Origin: Anthoceros angustus
Lineage: Eukaryota > Streptophyta > Anthocerotopsida > Anthocerotales > Anthocerotaceae
Direction of reading: 5' to 3'
DNA length: 64,000 nt
Assembly: GCA_010909165.1 (NCBI GenBank)
Contig: MU008167.1
Span: 806,001 to 870,000 of the forward strand
Shown here one piece after another: positions 25,680 through 39,300 of this stretch. Position 1 is the first letter of the stretch; every line of letters begins with the position of its first letter. Under the pieces are notes generated by a model. That model did not search any database. It had not been told where the DNA came from and worked only from the letters and a program-made list of their open reading frames with translations. Both the position numbers and the translations under genes were made by a program.

Positions 25680-26480
25680 CTGACCATGTCGGCAACATTG
25701 GATTCTGGGTATCGGCAAGCCGGCACCATTGGAACCTAGGCGCTGTCGGGTCGGCAATAATAGTACATGGGCCCGGCATGCTGGCGCGCCTTGTAGCTGA
25801 GCGCCGTCATGCCCGCACCATGGTATTAGAGCTCCACTGGTACTTGGGCGCCGCCATGCCGCCAACACTAGTACCATGGGCGCCGCCATGCCGCCAACAC
25901 TAGTACCATGGGCGCCGCCATGCCGGCAACACTAGTACCATGGGCGCCGCCATCGGCAACACGTAGTACATGGGCGTCATCATAGGCAACACATGTACAT
26001 GGCGGCCGACATCTAGGCAACACCTGAAATAAAAGTCTTGTTATGCAATTTGGTACTGTACAGCGCGGCATCGCGATAACAAAGTGATACACGAGGCATG
26101 CAGTGCGGTGATACAGGCGGCCGGCATGCGGTAACAAAGCGATGCGATGGGCGCGGCATGCCGGTAAACACTAGTACTTAGCGCCCGGTATAACATATAC
26201 CTGGCAGTGCGTGGTGGCATCTGCGGCAACCGCGAGTTCTGGGCGCTAGCATGCTCGCTAACGTCTCACATGGTTCACCGGCTTGTGGGCATGTCCTGCT
26301 AGGTCCTAAACGTCGTAACACGGTGGTAGTTAGGCGGCATGCCAGCGCCCTAGCAGTACCTATGCGGTGGCGTGCATGCAACACACTGGAACCTGGGCGC
26401 CGGCATGCCGAGCCGTTGTATCAATGTTGCCCTGTATGACCATGCACAGGAAAAGGTAGGCACCACCATGCCGGCACCCA
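25680..26480. repeat. Degenerate minisatellite with a 32-bp core
   Basis: The clearest units start at 25867, 25899 and 25931 with a 32-bp period (ACTAGTACCATGGGCGCCGC, then CATGCCGCCAAC). Shorter, diverged units with words such as GGCGCCGGCATGCC and GGCATGCCGG continue out to about 26.48 kb. Units are rich in NcoI/SphI-like palindromes (CCATGG, GCATGC). Open frames through it (25635-26137 minus) only reflect the repeat. Confidence 0.8.
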
Positions 26481-28738
26481 CATTGTTGGGCAAGGTGAGG
26501 ACTCGGCCGTGACGGCTTTCAATGCTTCCCACGACTTTGCCACACTTACAGATTAATGTCGAAAAGACAATGGGCTTGGGAAGTCCTACCTTGGTCGGCG
26601 CGAGCGTCTGTGCTCCATATGTTAAACTTCAATCCTGCGCATAATGAACAAGTCGAAAACCTATTGGACTTGGGTATCTTCACCCGTTTGAATTCAAACG
26701 GGAGGTACATTTTAACCTCCGGCCCATATACGCCAACGTACGGCTCATATTCAATCATTAAAAAACAAAACAGGGCATCATACCACCTGCAAACCCCTAC
26801 CTAAACCTGTTGGCTATGTCCTTGGGCACATACGGCTCTAATGCTCTACGAATCAGGCGGTGCGGTCCTCGCTTGCAGCGTGTGTGTTGTAGCGACTTTC
26901 GGTGATGGCGGCCAGGCGCTGTCCGTGTCGTTGTAGGAAGGTCCGTTCCCAAAGGAATAGCGACTCGGTGCGCGTTTGAGCGATCCTCGTCTTACTTTAG
27001 TTCCACGCACATTTATCAGTTCATCTAACTGCAAAAATCACCGGGCCCGGTATGGCCAAGCGTTTAAGGACCGTTCGCGTCCGTTTCGTTCACGTTCGTC
27101 CTCTCTCGTTCCTCTCTCCTCACACACTTATCGGTCTTAGGGAAAGGCGCGGGTTACAGTCAGGACCTCCTCGTCGTTCTCTAGGCCTCTCTCGTCGGGC
27201 TCTGCCGCCTCCCTCCGGCTCACACCAGTCCGTTCGGTAGGCGGCTGGGCGAAACACGGGTCCCGATCACCTCCCGCACACCACAACACGTTAGGTCGTC
27301 ACGGGACCACGATCAATCTCTCCGAGCGCCGTGCTCGCCGGACTGTGACTCACGTTAGCAAGAAGACACACAAGGTGCAGCAGCGGCATCAACACCAAGA
27401 GAAAGATGATTTTATCTGGCAGCCCCTCTTATACTACGGCGCTCTACACTCTATTCGAAATGATGGGCAGTATACCTAATCGCCCTACCATCCTATTTTC
27501 CCCTATCTCCTTCCGGCTGTGGGCTGGAAGGTCCCGGTTCCGCCTTGGGATTGGTGGTCCAATCCCGTCCCCGGCAGCTTGCGGGCGCCTAATCGGATGA
27601 TCCGCAGGGACCTCCTCTCCCGAATCCCCGTCAGTTACACGGCGGCGGTTCACGACCGTGCTACCACGACGTCATCCTCCTCGGCCTCCCTGGGTCCCCT
27701 CCTGGGGCCACCGACCATCGGCTCCCAGCGAAGTCAGGGGCCCTCCTCATCGCAAGTCCCGACCTCGAGGTCCTCCACCCCGAGTCCGAACCCAGGGTCC
27801 GATTTCTCGAGTCCGCCTACTGGTCCTCTGGGTCGGACCTCGTGGTCCGAACTTATTACCGGGTCCGACTTATCTGGGACCTCAGATCGCTAGGTCCTTC
27901 CCTACCCCCCACCGGTCTTGGGTCGGGTTGGCTCCTCCTTCGCGCCTTTCGTGCCTGCCACCTCCCTTCTCACGAGCGCTGCGGTGAACTTACCTGGGTC
28001 CGCCAAGGCCTCCTCTTGAGGCTCTTCTCCCCGCCGTTGCCTCCAAACAGGGCCCCTAGAGTCCTCTGTGTCCCCATGCCCCTTCTTCCCCTCCGAGCCT
28101 TCCAGGTCCGCTATGCGCCGAGAGGCCTCCAGAGCTCAGTGGTAATAGGCAAAGTCCGAATCCACTTGTTGGATTGCTCTTCCACGTGTGCCGGAGCATC
28201 CGATACTCCCTTCGCCATAGGTGCTCCGGAGTCGAGCGTGCCGCCCTTGTTGGACCACCTCCCCGCCAGTTTGATAGCCGGCCGCTGGTCAGAGGCCGCA
28301 GGGCCGCCTCACCCTCCGCAACTGCCGCCGTTGCTCCACCCGCCCAACTCCTTCACTTCGCTCCGCCACCACCATAACGCAGCTCCCTTCCGCCTTCCTC
28401 AACGGACCAAGCTTCTTGTCCGCTTCCGGTTCCGCCTCTTGTCCATTCTCGGGCCGTTAACCCGCCATCTCCCTCTCCGCATTTGGCCGGGCAACTCGCT
28501 GATCATGCTTCGCCTGTGCCCTTCTCCATCTCGACGCCCCGCCTCCCTGCTCCATCGCGAACTCTCTCATTCGCCAGCGGAGCCGCTATTTCTGCTCGCT
28601 CACGACCATGTCCCGCAGACTACCATTCCTCTAATGGTAGCTCAGTCAGCCCAAAGTCTCCTGCGGTCTTCCATCTCCGCCGCTGGCCGCTCCACCTCCC
28701 GAGCCGAGTGAGATCCTCCATCTCCTTGTCGCGAACTT
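26481..28738. other. Repeat-like DNA, no supported gene
   Basis: 26.5-27.0 kb is mixed-composition and 27.0-28.7 kb is C-rich. The plus-strand frames at 27519-28848 are Pro/Ser/Arg-rich and shadowed on the other strand. I see no motif, splice pattern or terminal repeat that I can defend. Confidence 0.4.
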
Positions 28739-29035
28739 CCCCGGATGGCCGAGAAGACCAGGAGGTAGAAGCCACCGGGAGGCATGGTACTCCTCCGGAG
28801 AGCTTGGAGGGGCCCAGGAGGCAGAAGGCTGAAGCTCAAAGGGATTGAGGAAGGAAACGCCCGGGAGGCGAGAAGTCCGTCCATCCGCAAGGACCGGACT
28901 AAATTCCTTCAGAGGAGCACTGCTAAGGAGGCCCAAGCGGGCCGAGGACCTCTGCAGTGGTGAGCGCGAGGCTAAGAGGCCCGCGAGCAGCGTGGACTGA
29001 GGCGGACTAGACCGAGCCAAGTCGGAGGCTCAGTG
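28739..29035 (+). repeat. Arm of an inverted repeat pairing with 30118-30455
   Basis: The ~300-bp segment containing AGAAGTCCGTCCATCCGCAA and GGACCGGACTAAATTCCTTC is present in reverse complement at 30118-30455. The copies differ by scattered substitutions and many 1-12-bp indels. It is part of the same repeat family as the larger palindrome at 30.4-34.3 kb. Confidence 0.75.
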
Positions 29036-29619
29036 AAGTGGAAGGAGGCGGGTTACCAAGAAGGGCCGATCGCGATCACTATCGGCGTGATCGAAACCAG
29101 GAGGGAGGCTACTGTAGCCACGCCAACTGGTGGCGCGGTGAGCAAGCAGACGAGCAGAACACGGAGGCCACCCCGGAAATCGGGGACCTGTATGCTACAG
29201 GAGGTAGAAGGGAGGCGGAGCTGAGGAGCAAGGACACCTTGGAGTTACAACTCCAAGACGCGTCGGAGCAGCAGGGGTTTCTCAACGAGAGAATCCAAGA
29301 CTTTACGAAGTCCAAGGAAACCATGGGGTTTGAACCCTAAACCCTTCAATTTTAACCTTAGTTACTCCAAACCCTAAAACGACGCCGAGACCCAAGGAGA
29401 ACCTCATTCCGAAGGCCAAGGCCTTTCAACACAATCCCAAAGGCCAAGGAATCTCCGTATCCTGACCCTATATATCCACTCCTTGGGATTTTCTTTGACC
29501 ACACAACACACCGTTTGACCACTCGAGTGCGTCCTCTTGCATGGGTGAGGCTGGCCCATGGGAGGTGGCGGATTTCAAGGCCTATCAGCTTCTCTTGGCC
29601 GAACTAGAAAAAGCCTTGG

Positions 29620-30115
29620 GCATCGAAGAGACCGGGATAGAGCGTGTGATGGACGATGGCATTTACACATGTGGACTACGGACTTCCCTTGGGGGTTAAG
29701 AAATAAGTAGGGTTTTGTTTTTTTTAGGAGCGAAGGATAAAATAAGGCGGAAAAAGGAGGAATAAGCACGGACAGCATCAGATCGCACCCGAGTATACCC
29801 TGACCGCTGGAATGGGCAACGACCCTGACCTACTATGACAGCCTGACCACGCCCACGGATAAGTCCGACTCACCCAGTCCAAGGTGATAAGTATGCCCGG
29901 AAAGTAACAGAAGTGAGCCGTGAGGACGGGACCAGCGGCGCCACGTGACACGGGAGGTCGGGCATGCACCGGTTAGGACCGTAGGCAAGGGCCGCAGGGT
30001 ATTCACGCTCACGCGCGGGCGCGAGCCGCAGTGCAGCAAGGCCGAGTAAGGAGGCGCAAGGTGGTCAGCTGGCGCGACTCCTGAGCCACTTTACGGAAGA
30101 GCGCCCCGCCGCCTT
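29620..30115 (+). repeat. Direct-repeat copy of 32245-32800
   Basis: The stretch with CATTTACACATGTGGACTAC, GGGTTAAGAAATAA and AGGAGCGAAGGATAAAATAA followed by GGAATGGGCAACG recurs in the same orientation at about 32270-32440 and beyond. It ends with GGAGGTCGGGCATGC, which also appears at 32573 and, inverted, near 32090. Together with the palindrome, this gives at least three partial copies of one element in two orientations. Confidence 0.7.
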
Positions 30116-30439
30116 CACAGGCTTCTCTCGACTTGGCTGGTCTGGTCGGGCCGCCTCAGTCCGAGCCCTCTCTTGCGCCCGGGCCTCTTAGCCTCTGCTG
30201 CGCTACCCCTCTCACTGCGGAGGTCCTCGGCCAGCTTGGGCCTCCTTAGCACCTTGGTGCTCCTCCGGTGAAGGAATTTAGTCCGGTCCTTGCGGATGGA
30301 CGGACTTCCCTCTCGGCCTCCGGCGTTTCCCTTCCTCAATTCGGCCGAGGCTTGGCCTTCCTCCTTGCCTCCTGGGCCCCTCCAGCTGCTCACGGAGGAG
30401 CACCATGCCTCGGGTGGCTTCTACCTCCTGGGTCTTCTC

Positions 30440-33400
30440 GGCCATCCGAGACCCCAAAGCATGTCCATGGCCGGTAGCAGGACCCCGTGTTTCTTCCACG
30501 GCGCCTTGGTGAGGCTCCCACAAAGTCCGTAGTGGGGCGGCATTCATGATCCGCGGGGACCTCCATACTGCATGATCCGGGGTAAGTCGGTGGGTTCTCG
30601 GACCTAATCGGGGACCCTTAGGTCACGAGTCTTTGCTCGGGCTTCACCCTCCTTGGCCCTTTTGGCTCCTTCTCCGCCCTTTTCTCACAGGGCTCGGAGG
30701 AGGTGAGGGTCAGGAGCAAGCCCTTTGCCTCTTCGCCGGAGGCAGGACCCGGCTCGAGTGCAGTGCTGCGGTGACCTCCACTCCAGGCGTCCCTTACGCC
30801 CTCCTTCGCCTCTTCTTGCCACTCAGGTAGGCGGGGTAAGAACTTGGCACCGTCGAGGTCTTTGCGTTGTAAACCATCTTGCGTCTCTTGGTTCCCTTGG
30901 TCCGTGAGGCTCGGCGGTTGTGGTGGTGGGTGGGCTATTGGAGTCGGGGCCTCTGCTGGTTGCTCCGGGGGGGCACCGGGAGGAGGAAGCGATTTCCTCC
31001 CATACTTCCACAGGTGGTGAGGGGTCCGTTCGACGTATGGAGTCGAATTCCCTCGATCGTCCTCCTCCGGGTCCGTTTGGCCTTGAGGTCGGCCTCCACC
31101 TCGGGCGCCCTTGCGCTCCACTTCGGCGGGGCCTCCTTCCGGGCGCCGCTCAAGCTCTCCCTCCTTGAGGCTCGAAATGTCCCCATACATGGATCGGGTA
31201 TGGGGGCCAGCGAGGCTTCTCGCTCCTTGGCTTGCCTCGGCCAGGCGAAGATAATCCTTCCCGTCGCCCTCTTCCCGGGTAGCGCATGCGAGAATACCAG
31301 CGAGGTTATCACCAAGGTGATCCACCTTGGTGGCGAGTTCAATGGACAATGATCCGGGCTACCGCCCTTACTCGTATCCGGGGTCGGATATCAACCAGCC
31401 GTTGGTGGTCCTGCGTTCGAGCCTCGGCGCGCGTTGCGGCCCTATCTTCCCCTTCCGCCTTGAGGGGCTCGGCACCACCCCCTTCTTCCTCCTTTGGGCG
31501 GTTGTAGGCGCCCTCGGGACCTCAAGGTCCATCGCCTCGGGTCCTCCGGAGGTTCTTGGACGAACCTCCTTGTTGACCGCGCCCACATCTTCGGCGAACT
31601 CCCGGACGGTATGGCCGAGCGTCGACGGCAGGAACACATCCGGTGCCACTCCTCACTAATTCTCCCCTTCCTCCGGCCCGGGGCCCAAAGTCCGGATAGC
31701 GCGGGTCACAATGTTGCGCTCTCGAGGTTCCATGGCTCCCAAACTTCCATGAGCTTTTGGGTGCCATCGCCGTCTCCCCTTGTTCGTAGCTGGCCGGAGT
31801 TCAGCACGTCGCCCTCCTCGCGTTCGCTTGCTCCAACCCGGCGGTGAACCACGCTCGAAGGTGCTTGGGCGCTCAAAGAGATAAGCGAGGCGGGTTGCGG
31901 GCGCGAGGCTGCGGTGTCTCGGCAATGACCTTCCTTGACGCGCCTTTGGGTAAGGGGGCGCCTCTTCCACATAGCGCGGAGTGCATGGCTTACCGACCTT
32001 CGCCTCCGCTTACTGCGGCCTTACGCCGCGCCTACGGCCTTCGCGCGCAGGCGTGAATACACCTTATAACGGCCCAGGCTCGTCTGGCCACATGCCCGAC
32101 CTCCACTCGGGGCCGTCACGTGGCGCCGCCTTCATCCTCACGGCTCAACTTCTAAGTTACTTTCCTGGCGTACTTATCCTGTTTTGGACACAGGTGGGTC
32201 CGGACTTATCCGTTACCGTGTGGGTGCACTGCCATAGTGGGCATCGAAGAGGCCAAGGATAGGCGTGTGATGGGCGATGGCATTTACACATGTGGACTAC
32301 GGACTTCCTTGCCAGGGGTTAAGAAATAAAGTAGGGTTTTGTTTTTTAGGAGCGAAGGATAAAATAAAGGCGGAGGAAAAGAATAGCCAGATGCTGGGCA
32401 CTCGGAGTATACTCGGGCTGGAATGGGCAACGTGCCGGACCTACTATGGCCGGTAGCCGGTCGTGAGACAGCAGGATAAGTCCGGACTCACTCGAGTCCA
32501 GCGGGATAAATGCGCGGAAATAACAAAGTGACGTGAGGCCCGGACTAGCGGCGCCGTGGGCTGACCACGGTGGAGGTCGGGCATGCGGTGGCTGGTGTGC
32601 TTGCCAAGGCCGTTATAGCGGTATTCACGCGGCAATTTGCCTTGTGGCGTAAAACCCAGTCAGGCAGGCGGTAAGGCCCAGGCGTAAAGCGGGCGTAAAA
32701 TGAAATAAGCCATACGACCTCAGCGATTACAGACGAGGCGCCTTCCGCCAGTGTTACTCCAGGCGCGGCGGGAAGGTCATTGTTGCTACATGACCTCGAG
32801 ACAATTCTCATGATCTCTTGCGCTCATAACCCGGCTCTGGCGCTATCTCTTGAGCGCCCAGCACTCTCGGCGTAGTCCCTTTATCCCGGGGTTGGAGAGC
32901 GACGAGGAGGCGCATCGTGCGGTGAACTCCGGCCCGGCTCGGCGGCAAGGAAGGCGAAGCGATGGCACCCAAAAAGCCTGCGGAGTTTGGGAACCATGGA
33001 ACCTCGTGGAAGTAACATTGTGACGCTACCGGACTTTGGGCCTTAGGTGGAGGCGGGGAGGGTGGTGCGGGAGTGGCACTTGGATCGTTCAGGGCAGTGC
33101 AGGCGTTCGGCAGTGTCACTCTGTCGGGAGTTCGCCGGGAAGATCTTGTGACGGTCAGCCAGCAGGAGGTGCAGTCCAAGAACCTCACGGGAGGACCCAG
33201 GCGATGGACCTTGGAGGTCTGAGGCGGCCTACAACCGCCCAAAGAGGAAGAAGGGGGTAGTTGGGCCCTCAAGGCGAGAGGAAGATAGGAGCGGCATGCT
33301 GGCGTCTTTGCGAGGCAACTGGGGCCTTGAGAAGGACCACCAGCGGTGGTGATATCGACCTCTTTGGCGGTCGTAAGGGCGGTAGCCGGATCATTGTCCA

Positions 33401-34320
33401 TTGAACACGCTCACCAAGGTGGATCACCTTGGTGATAACTGTGGTATTCTGCATGCGCTACGGCGGAAGAGAGGCGGTGGGAAGGATTATCTTCTGGTTT
33501 AGTCGGGAGGCCGCAAGCTCGGGGCAGAAGCCTCGCCATCAGCTGTCCCCATACACGATCCATGTGGGGACATTCGCTCACAGGAGGAGGGAAGCTGAGG
33601 CGCTCGGAAAGGGGCCAGGCCTACTTGAAGTGGAGCGGACAAGAGCGCCAGAGGGAGGCCCGTGGCGAGGCCAAGCGGACCGGGAGGGCGACTGGGAGGG
33701 AATTCCGGACTCCATCGTCTGCAGGCGGACCCCTCACCACCCAGTATGGGAAGAATCCCTTCCCTCCTCACAGTGCCCCAATAAGGGCAGCCCGGTCAGG
33801 CGGCCCGACCCTAGTAGCCCGCCACAGGCTACAACCAGGCCCGGCCCGTCGGACCCGAGGAGGGAACCGAAGAGATGCCAAGGCAGCTACCAGCGGCACC
33901 TCGGGGTGCAGTACCCTTACCCACCGGAGTGGCAAGAAGCGGAGGCAGTAAGGAGGCGAGAAGGGACGCCCAGGGAGGCAGAGGACATGGCAGCCGGAGC
34001 AGTCTGTCAGCGGCGAGAAGGGGCAAAAAGGCTTGCTCCGGACCCCTCACCTCCTCCGAGCCCCGAGGGAAAAAGTGCGGAGAAGGAGCTCATGACGGCC
34101 AAAAGGGCCAAGGAGGTGGCTCACACGGCTCGGCCGAGACCTAAGGGTCACGATTAGGTCGAGAGGAACGTCTGGACTTACTCCGACGGTATGGAGTCCT
34201 GGCCGGACCGTGAAATGCTGACTCCGCTATGGACTTTGTGGGAGCCTCACGCGGTAATGACCGTGGAAGAAACTGCAGTGAGGTCACAGCTCGTCATGGA
34301 CGGTATGCTTTGGGGTCTCT
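30440..34320. repeat. ~3.9-kb imperfect palindrome (two inverted copies of one element)
   Basis: The left arm (about 30440-32240) and right arm (about 32450-34320) are reverse complements around a centre near 32.37 kb, with a ~200-bp unpaired middle. Paired positions sum to about 64,700-64,760 along the arms (for example 31350 with 33400, 30440 with 34320). Each arm carries a related open frame, 31349-30618 minus and 33429-34157 plus: hydrophilic, Glu/Arg/Pro-rich proteins of about 240 residues sharing RTPHH, PPEWQEE/PEWQEA and SPEGKSAEKE-like blocks. They might be gag-like, but I recognise no domain. Arms differ by numerous small indels. Confidence 0.75.
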
Positions 34321-35579
34321 GAGTTTGTTTAACTCTGACGCTAGTTACCAAAACCCAAGGACAAATATGTGTATTGATAGGTAATATAACACCATGTTAT
34401 TAATGGATATGAGTGGATTTCCGGCGAGTAGGGTGAGCATGTGACCGTATTAGTTTGGATTCACTCCCGCCAGAATCACAAGGAGTTTACGTTCAAAACC
34501 ATGAGCCAGGCTTTGCCACTTGCTTATGCGCTCTCAATTTCCACCGGACTTTACAACTCCAGGGTCCAAGGCCAGCAGGGAAGACACATTAGCGCGTAGC
34601 TTGGCAGAGGTGATGGGAGCATGGGTTACCGCAAGGTATGTTGATCTCCATGTGTTTCCATTCCGTCACTCTACGACTGCAGCTTGTGCGTGTTGTGCTT
34701 CCATAGCTCCTGTTAATCGCAACCAACGATGTGTCCAAATGCCTAAGCTGAAGAAAATAAAGTTGAGGGCTGAGACGGACTTGGAGACACGTCGTGTGGC
34801 GACCGCCATTGTCATTGGAGATCTTTTGCGATTGAAGCCACATTGAAGGACACTCTAAATTTGGACACAAAATTGGTTGGCTTAGCGGGGAACATGGAAA
34901 TTGGTACGCAGATTTTGGGTGACGCTACGGTTGCTCAAAGGGACCCTACTAGAAAAGGGCACCCTATGTTACAGTCGATGTTGCAATTTTTTGTTACACT
35001 TCCACATTGCAACATGTTTTGGAGGCTTGGTATTAAGTTTGTTAGTTCTCCCCGTTTGGTGCGACCATCTTAACACGAACTGCACTCTCTCTTCCCACCT
35101 CACCCTTGGTACACCTCTCTCACAAGCATTATTAATAATTTCCCACCTTCCTTATTACGATCGTGTTGCAATTTTATGTAACACTTCCAACTTGCAACAT
35201 GTTTTGATGGCTTGGTGTTAAGTTGGTCCATTTTTTCTCTTCCTTCTCCCACCATCCTAACACAATGCTTGGTCTCTCACTTCATGTACCACTTCAAAAT
35301 TGCAACACTCTTTGGTGGCTTGGTATTCAGGGTGTCAATTTCCTTGTCCACCTTCTCACCCCATCTTAACACAATGCTTGGTCTCTCTCCTCTCACCTCA
35401 CCACCTATTTATTGCTCCCTTATCACACCCTTTTATACTCTTTCACTTCTCCTCCTCCATCATGACGTGAGAAGGACCTCCCCTATCACAACCATTTTAT
35501 ACTCTTCCTCTTCCTCTTGCAACATGATTGTAACAAGGACCTCTCTCTCCCCGTGTCCTTCCCTTCCTATTTTACCTCC

Positions 35580-35760
35580 TTTGCATATCCTTTGTATACA
35601 TATATATGTATATAGGCTTCAAGACATAAGTATGTAAGTATGTGTACATATATATGTACACATCCATCGTTATACTTATATTATATTAGTGTACTTATAT
35701 ATGCCTCCTTTGTATATGTATATATATGTATATAGGCGTCAAGACTTGTTTATATAGTAA
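35580..35760. repeat. AT-dinucleotide-rich direct repeats
   Basis: Two similar units, at about 35580-35635 and 35700-35755, share TTTGTATA, TATATATGTATATAGGC and TCAAGAC. They are rich in TATATGTA, and a palindromic TATATATA-type tract lies between them. Confidence 0.6.
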
Positions 35761-36243
35761 TATGTATGTGCTAACCCTTACGTCACTCTCATACCTTGCA
35801 TATATAAGTGTTTGATTTTATTGACAAATTAATTGGAATTTTTGGACGGTTCAAGTCCTCTATCCCTTTCGACATCGGTGGCTTTGTTGCCGATGCAATG
35901 GCTTTATCTACAAACATGTACGTCTTCCAAGTGATATGGCTACGCGTCTTGCACGTCACTTGGTGACTCTTCGCACCAACACCATTGTTTTCGTGGTTCC
36001 TCCACAACTTCCTAGACCTATCCAGGCCTCAATCACCACTTTCACGAAGGACCCCGTAAATGCTAGGCTATAAAGGTGGGAATACCAATTCCATCTGTTG
36101 TTGATTGACCATCACCGTCCACCACGCATCTTGGCGACTCCGGTCGCAAGAAAATGGCTCAACATTCACATTCCCCTCCACAAACGGCCACCGCCACGGT
36201 TGTTTTCCAGTTACGTCGGCATGCGCCTCCGCATTCTCTCATC

Positions 36244-36340
36244 CATCCAGTTCCCCACCATCTCTCCGGTGCTCCGCTCCCACATCCAGTTCCCCACCAT
36301 CTCTCCAGCGCTCCGCTCCCACATCCGGGTTCCCCACCAT
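36244..36340. repeat. 39-bp tandem repeat, about 2.4 copies
   Basis: The unit TTCCCCACCATCTCTCC followed by GCTCCGCTCCCACATCC is repeated at about 36251, 36290 and 36330. It lies inside the TIR-bounded segment and inflates open frames there. Confidence 0.75.
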
Positions 36341-39300
36341 CGTTGCCTCCAGCATCACTTGTGACGCCCCTGCTTGCCACCTTTCCTCCATCTTCCTTCT
36401 CTCCACTAGTATCTGTGCCTTCCTTCGACATGGCCTTCACCTTCCACCGCTTTCCTTCCCTTCTTCCCTGCGTCATGCACACACATCACTTAGAGCTCAC
36501 GTCCTACATATCACCACGTCGCACCAACCATCAACTCCTCATTCTCCACCCAACCTCCATCGCATAACCGCTCAGCCATGTACACTCCACCACGCCCATG
36601 CACGCACAACACGACAATGACGTCGTCTAGTGGCTTACCAGCCAACCGCTCCATCAATTCTCCAATTTGGTAGTGGCAATGTAGTCGGTATGTCGGTCTC
36701 CACCTCATCATCCGCCATCTCCACATCCGCCTCCTCTTGCGCTTTCCCCATCATTCGCCCATGTCCTTCTCCTCTCCTCCCGACCATCATATGCACGCGT
36801 TCCTTGGCGCCTCCGCAACCGCCTCCTCCAGTGGCCTCTCACTCCCGGGCAGCGGTTTCCTCCCCTCCACAGGCATCCTCCTCCCACGTTGTTGGGGTTT
36901 CCATCGCCACCGACAAGGTCCACAAGACCAATGGCCTCTCTCTCGCCAGCCACACGGTCGGCCTCTTGGGCAGCACCACCATGCTCCTCCCGATCACCAC
37001 AGTCCTCTTTCTCCGGACTCACGCCAAATTCCTCCTCCCCTCCTGATGTCACGGCCCTGGCAGATTCCTCCTCTGAAAGTTTTGGATTCTCTCCTGCAGC
37101 AAACAGCTCCAGCGTTAGCTCCCCACCTATTAGAGACACCCACTCCCCTTGCGGCCGCTTTCTCTCAGCATCGTCCTCCTCTTTGGCAGCAGACTCCACT
37201 GCTGTTGGAAGTTGCTCCCCTCAAGCACCCGGCACCTCTCTCGCCGCCTCCTCACGCGATGATCATCCACCCTCTCCACTTGATTGAATCCGCATTCTCC
37301 ACAGGCGCCCACCTCACTTGCCGCCTAGGACCATCCTTCGTGCTTCCATCCAAGAAGGGGACTACGTGGCATGCCATCCGGCTCCTTGCCTTGCCATGCC
37401 ACCTTCCCTCACTTCCGTGTTTGTGCAAGTGCACGAAACCTTCCTTGTCCACGTATGCCATTCCTCCATGCATGCCATATATAGTCCCCGCTTTTTATGA
37501 CCATTTCGTGACCAAGGACAAGTGTTTGCAATGCGATTTGAGTGGCCGATGACCAAGGAAGTGCCATGCCATGACAAGGTCATGGCCATCTTACAACGCC
37601 ATGAACCAAGGACAATGGTTCCCTTTCTCTCAAATAAAATTCTCCCTCCACCATGGTCCAAGGAAGGTGGGTGCAAGCCATTAGAATAATTGAAAACTCA
37701 TGGCATGGAAGAAAACATGCCACGTCAAGGTCGTTTGAACCACCGCTCCAACTTTGGTAATAATCTATATCAACATCTACACCATTGTGCAAGGACGGTG
37801 GGTGGCACGTGAGAGCCATTCAAGCAAACTAAATGCCCCTTTCATTATGCCATGAATGAAGGACCGTCAGTATGTGAATTTGCCATATATATGCCAATTC
37901 CGTTCTCCTAGATAATGATGTCCATCGTTCGAGACTCCACTCTGCGTCACTATGGCGTCGCAAACATAAGTTTCCAGCCCTTAGGAGACATGAAAACAAA
38001 CGCATTCGCGCTCCTTTATGGCCGCGGCTTCACACTCATTGCATTTACCAAAACCGTCATTTGTTGGCGAGTATCAAAGCGCCATGTTTGGTTTGTCACA
38101 TGTAAGGAACTTGAAATTCAAGATCCTCTCATCCGCAACCCGATGTGGCTCGGGGCACAAGAGGGCTAGAAGGTGGTGGTCCGCTTTAAATGTCACCACC
38201 TTGCCCTCGCTTCACGCTACTACCTTTCTCTTGGTCATCCTCGCTGCGGGCTCTTCAGGAAACATGCCACTGCGCTCTCCTGCTACCTTATGCCATGTAT
38301 GACGGACATGTTGACGTATGCGGAGCTAGCTTCCCGGAAACCTAAATGGGCGTGGAGTGGTAGTTCGCACCACGAGGCGTGTGTTCATGTCTCCATCTTG
38401 GTGCACAACTAGAAATCTGTTGATGGCCATCAAGGATCCTTTGCAAAGGTTGGAGGCGGTGTCACCGCCTCATGGCGTGGAGCGAGCATCTCGTGGCTAT
38501 CCCTCGTGGGGACTTGCCGTTCGGTGGCGGTGGTTCCTTCCACATGGTGCGGGCATGGTGTTCGTGACCACACACGGTATGGCTGGGGGTTCTGAGGCGC
38601 GGATGTGAACACTTTTTGGCCCTATTCGCCTACCTACAAGTCCATGCCGCGCTAAAGTGTTTGTGGAATCCGCATAAGTCAAAACCGCCGCCCTTGCACG
38701 ACTGTGTCTTTGTGGATCATTGCGTGTGTGCACATTATTGTTGCACAGTGGTGGAAAGCGATGGCCATTAAGGACAAGGGCTGCAATTCCACTGTCGATG
38801 GCCATCGAGGATGATGGATGGGAGGTTGCTCTCCCTCGTCGGCCATCAAGGACTGGTATGGAGGCCGTCGTCCCTTGGCTCTTGTCTACGGGGCATGGCA
38901 CGTCGTGTGGCGAGGGGCGGTTTATACCTCACAATGTGGGGACATATGCTTACCGTAATTAAACATTGGGATGGGAAAGTCCTTCATCCTTGATCACTAC
39001 TTGTACTTCCCATGTCACGCAATAAAACTCGATGACCTCTTGTCTTGGCGGAATGGATGGGTATGGTTTGGTGCCCGTCCATACCGTTGACCGGACATGA
39101 CAAGTCACCCACGCGACTTACGAGTCCTTGAAAGTGGAATAAATCATGTATGGTGATTGGTTTGCATGCTATAGTCTATTGTCTCCTCCCTCACGGATGC
39201 ACAAGGCAATCTTTGGTCGTGGAAGACGATGATTAATGGTAAAATGCGAATGGGCGCATTGAGAGGCGGTGCGCCATGTGGGCAATATAATACATCATGA

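Noticed and set aside
25855-25962. Regular repeats considered as a CRISPR array
   Set aside because: The units are contiguous with no unique spacers, and the genome is a plant; it is a minisatellite.
27519-28848. 290-codon and neighbouring plus-strand frames
   Set aside because: Low-complexity Pro/Arg/Ser composition, overlapping in several phases, no splice or domain evidence.
36105-37552. Several overlapping 130-270-codon plus-strand frames
   Set aside because: Pro/Ser/His-rich in all three phases and shadowed on the other strand, so a base-composition effect in C-rich DNA.
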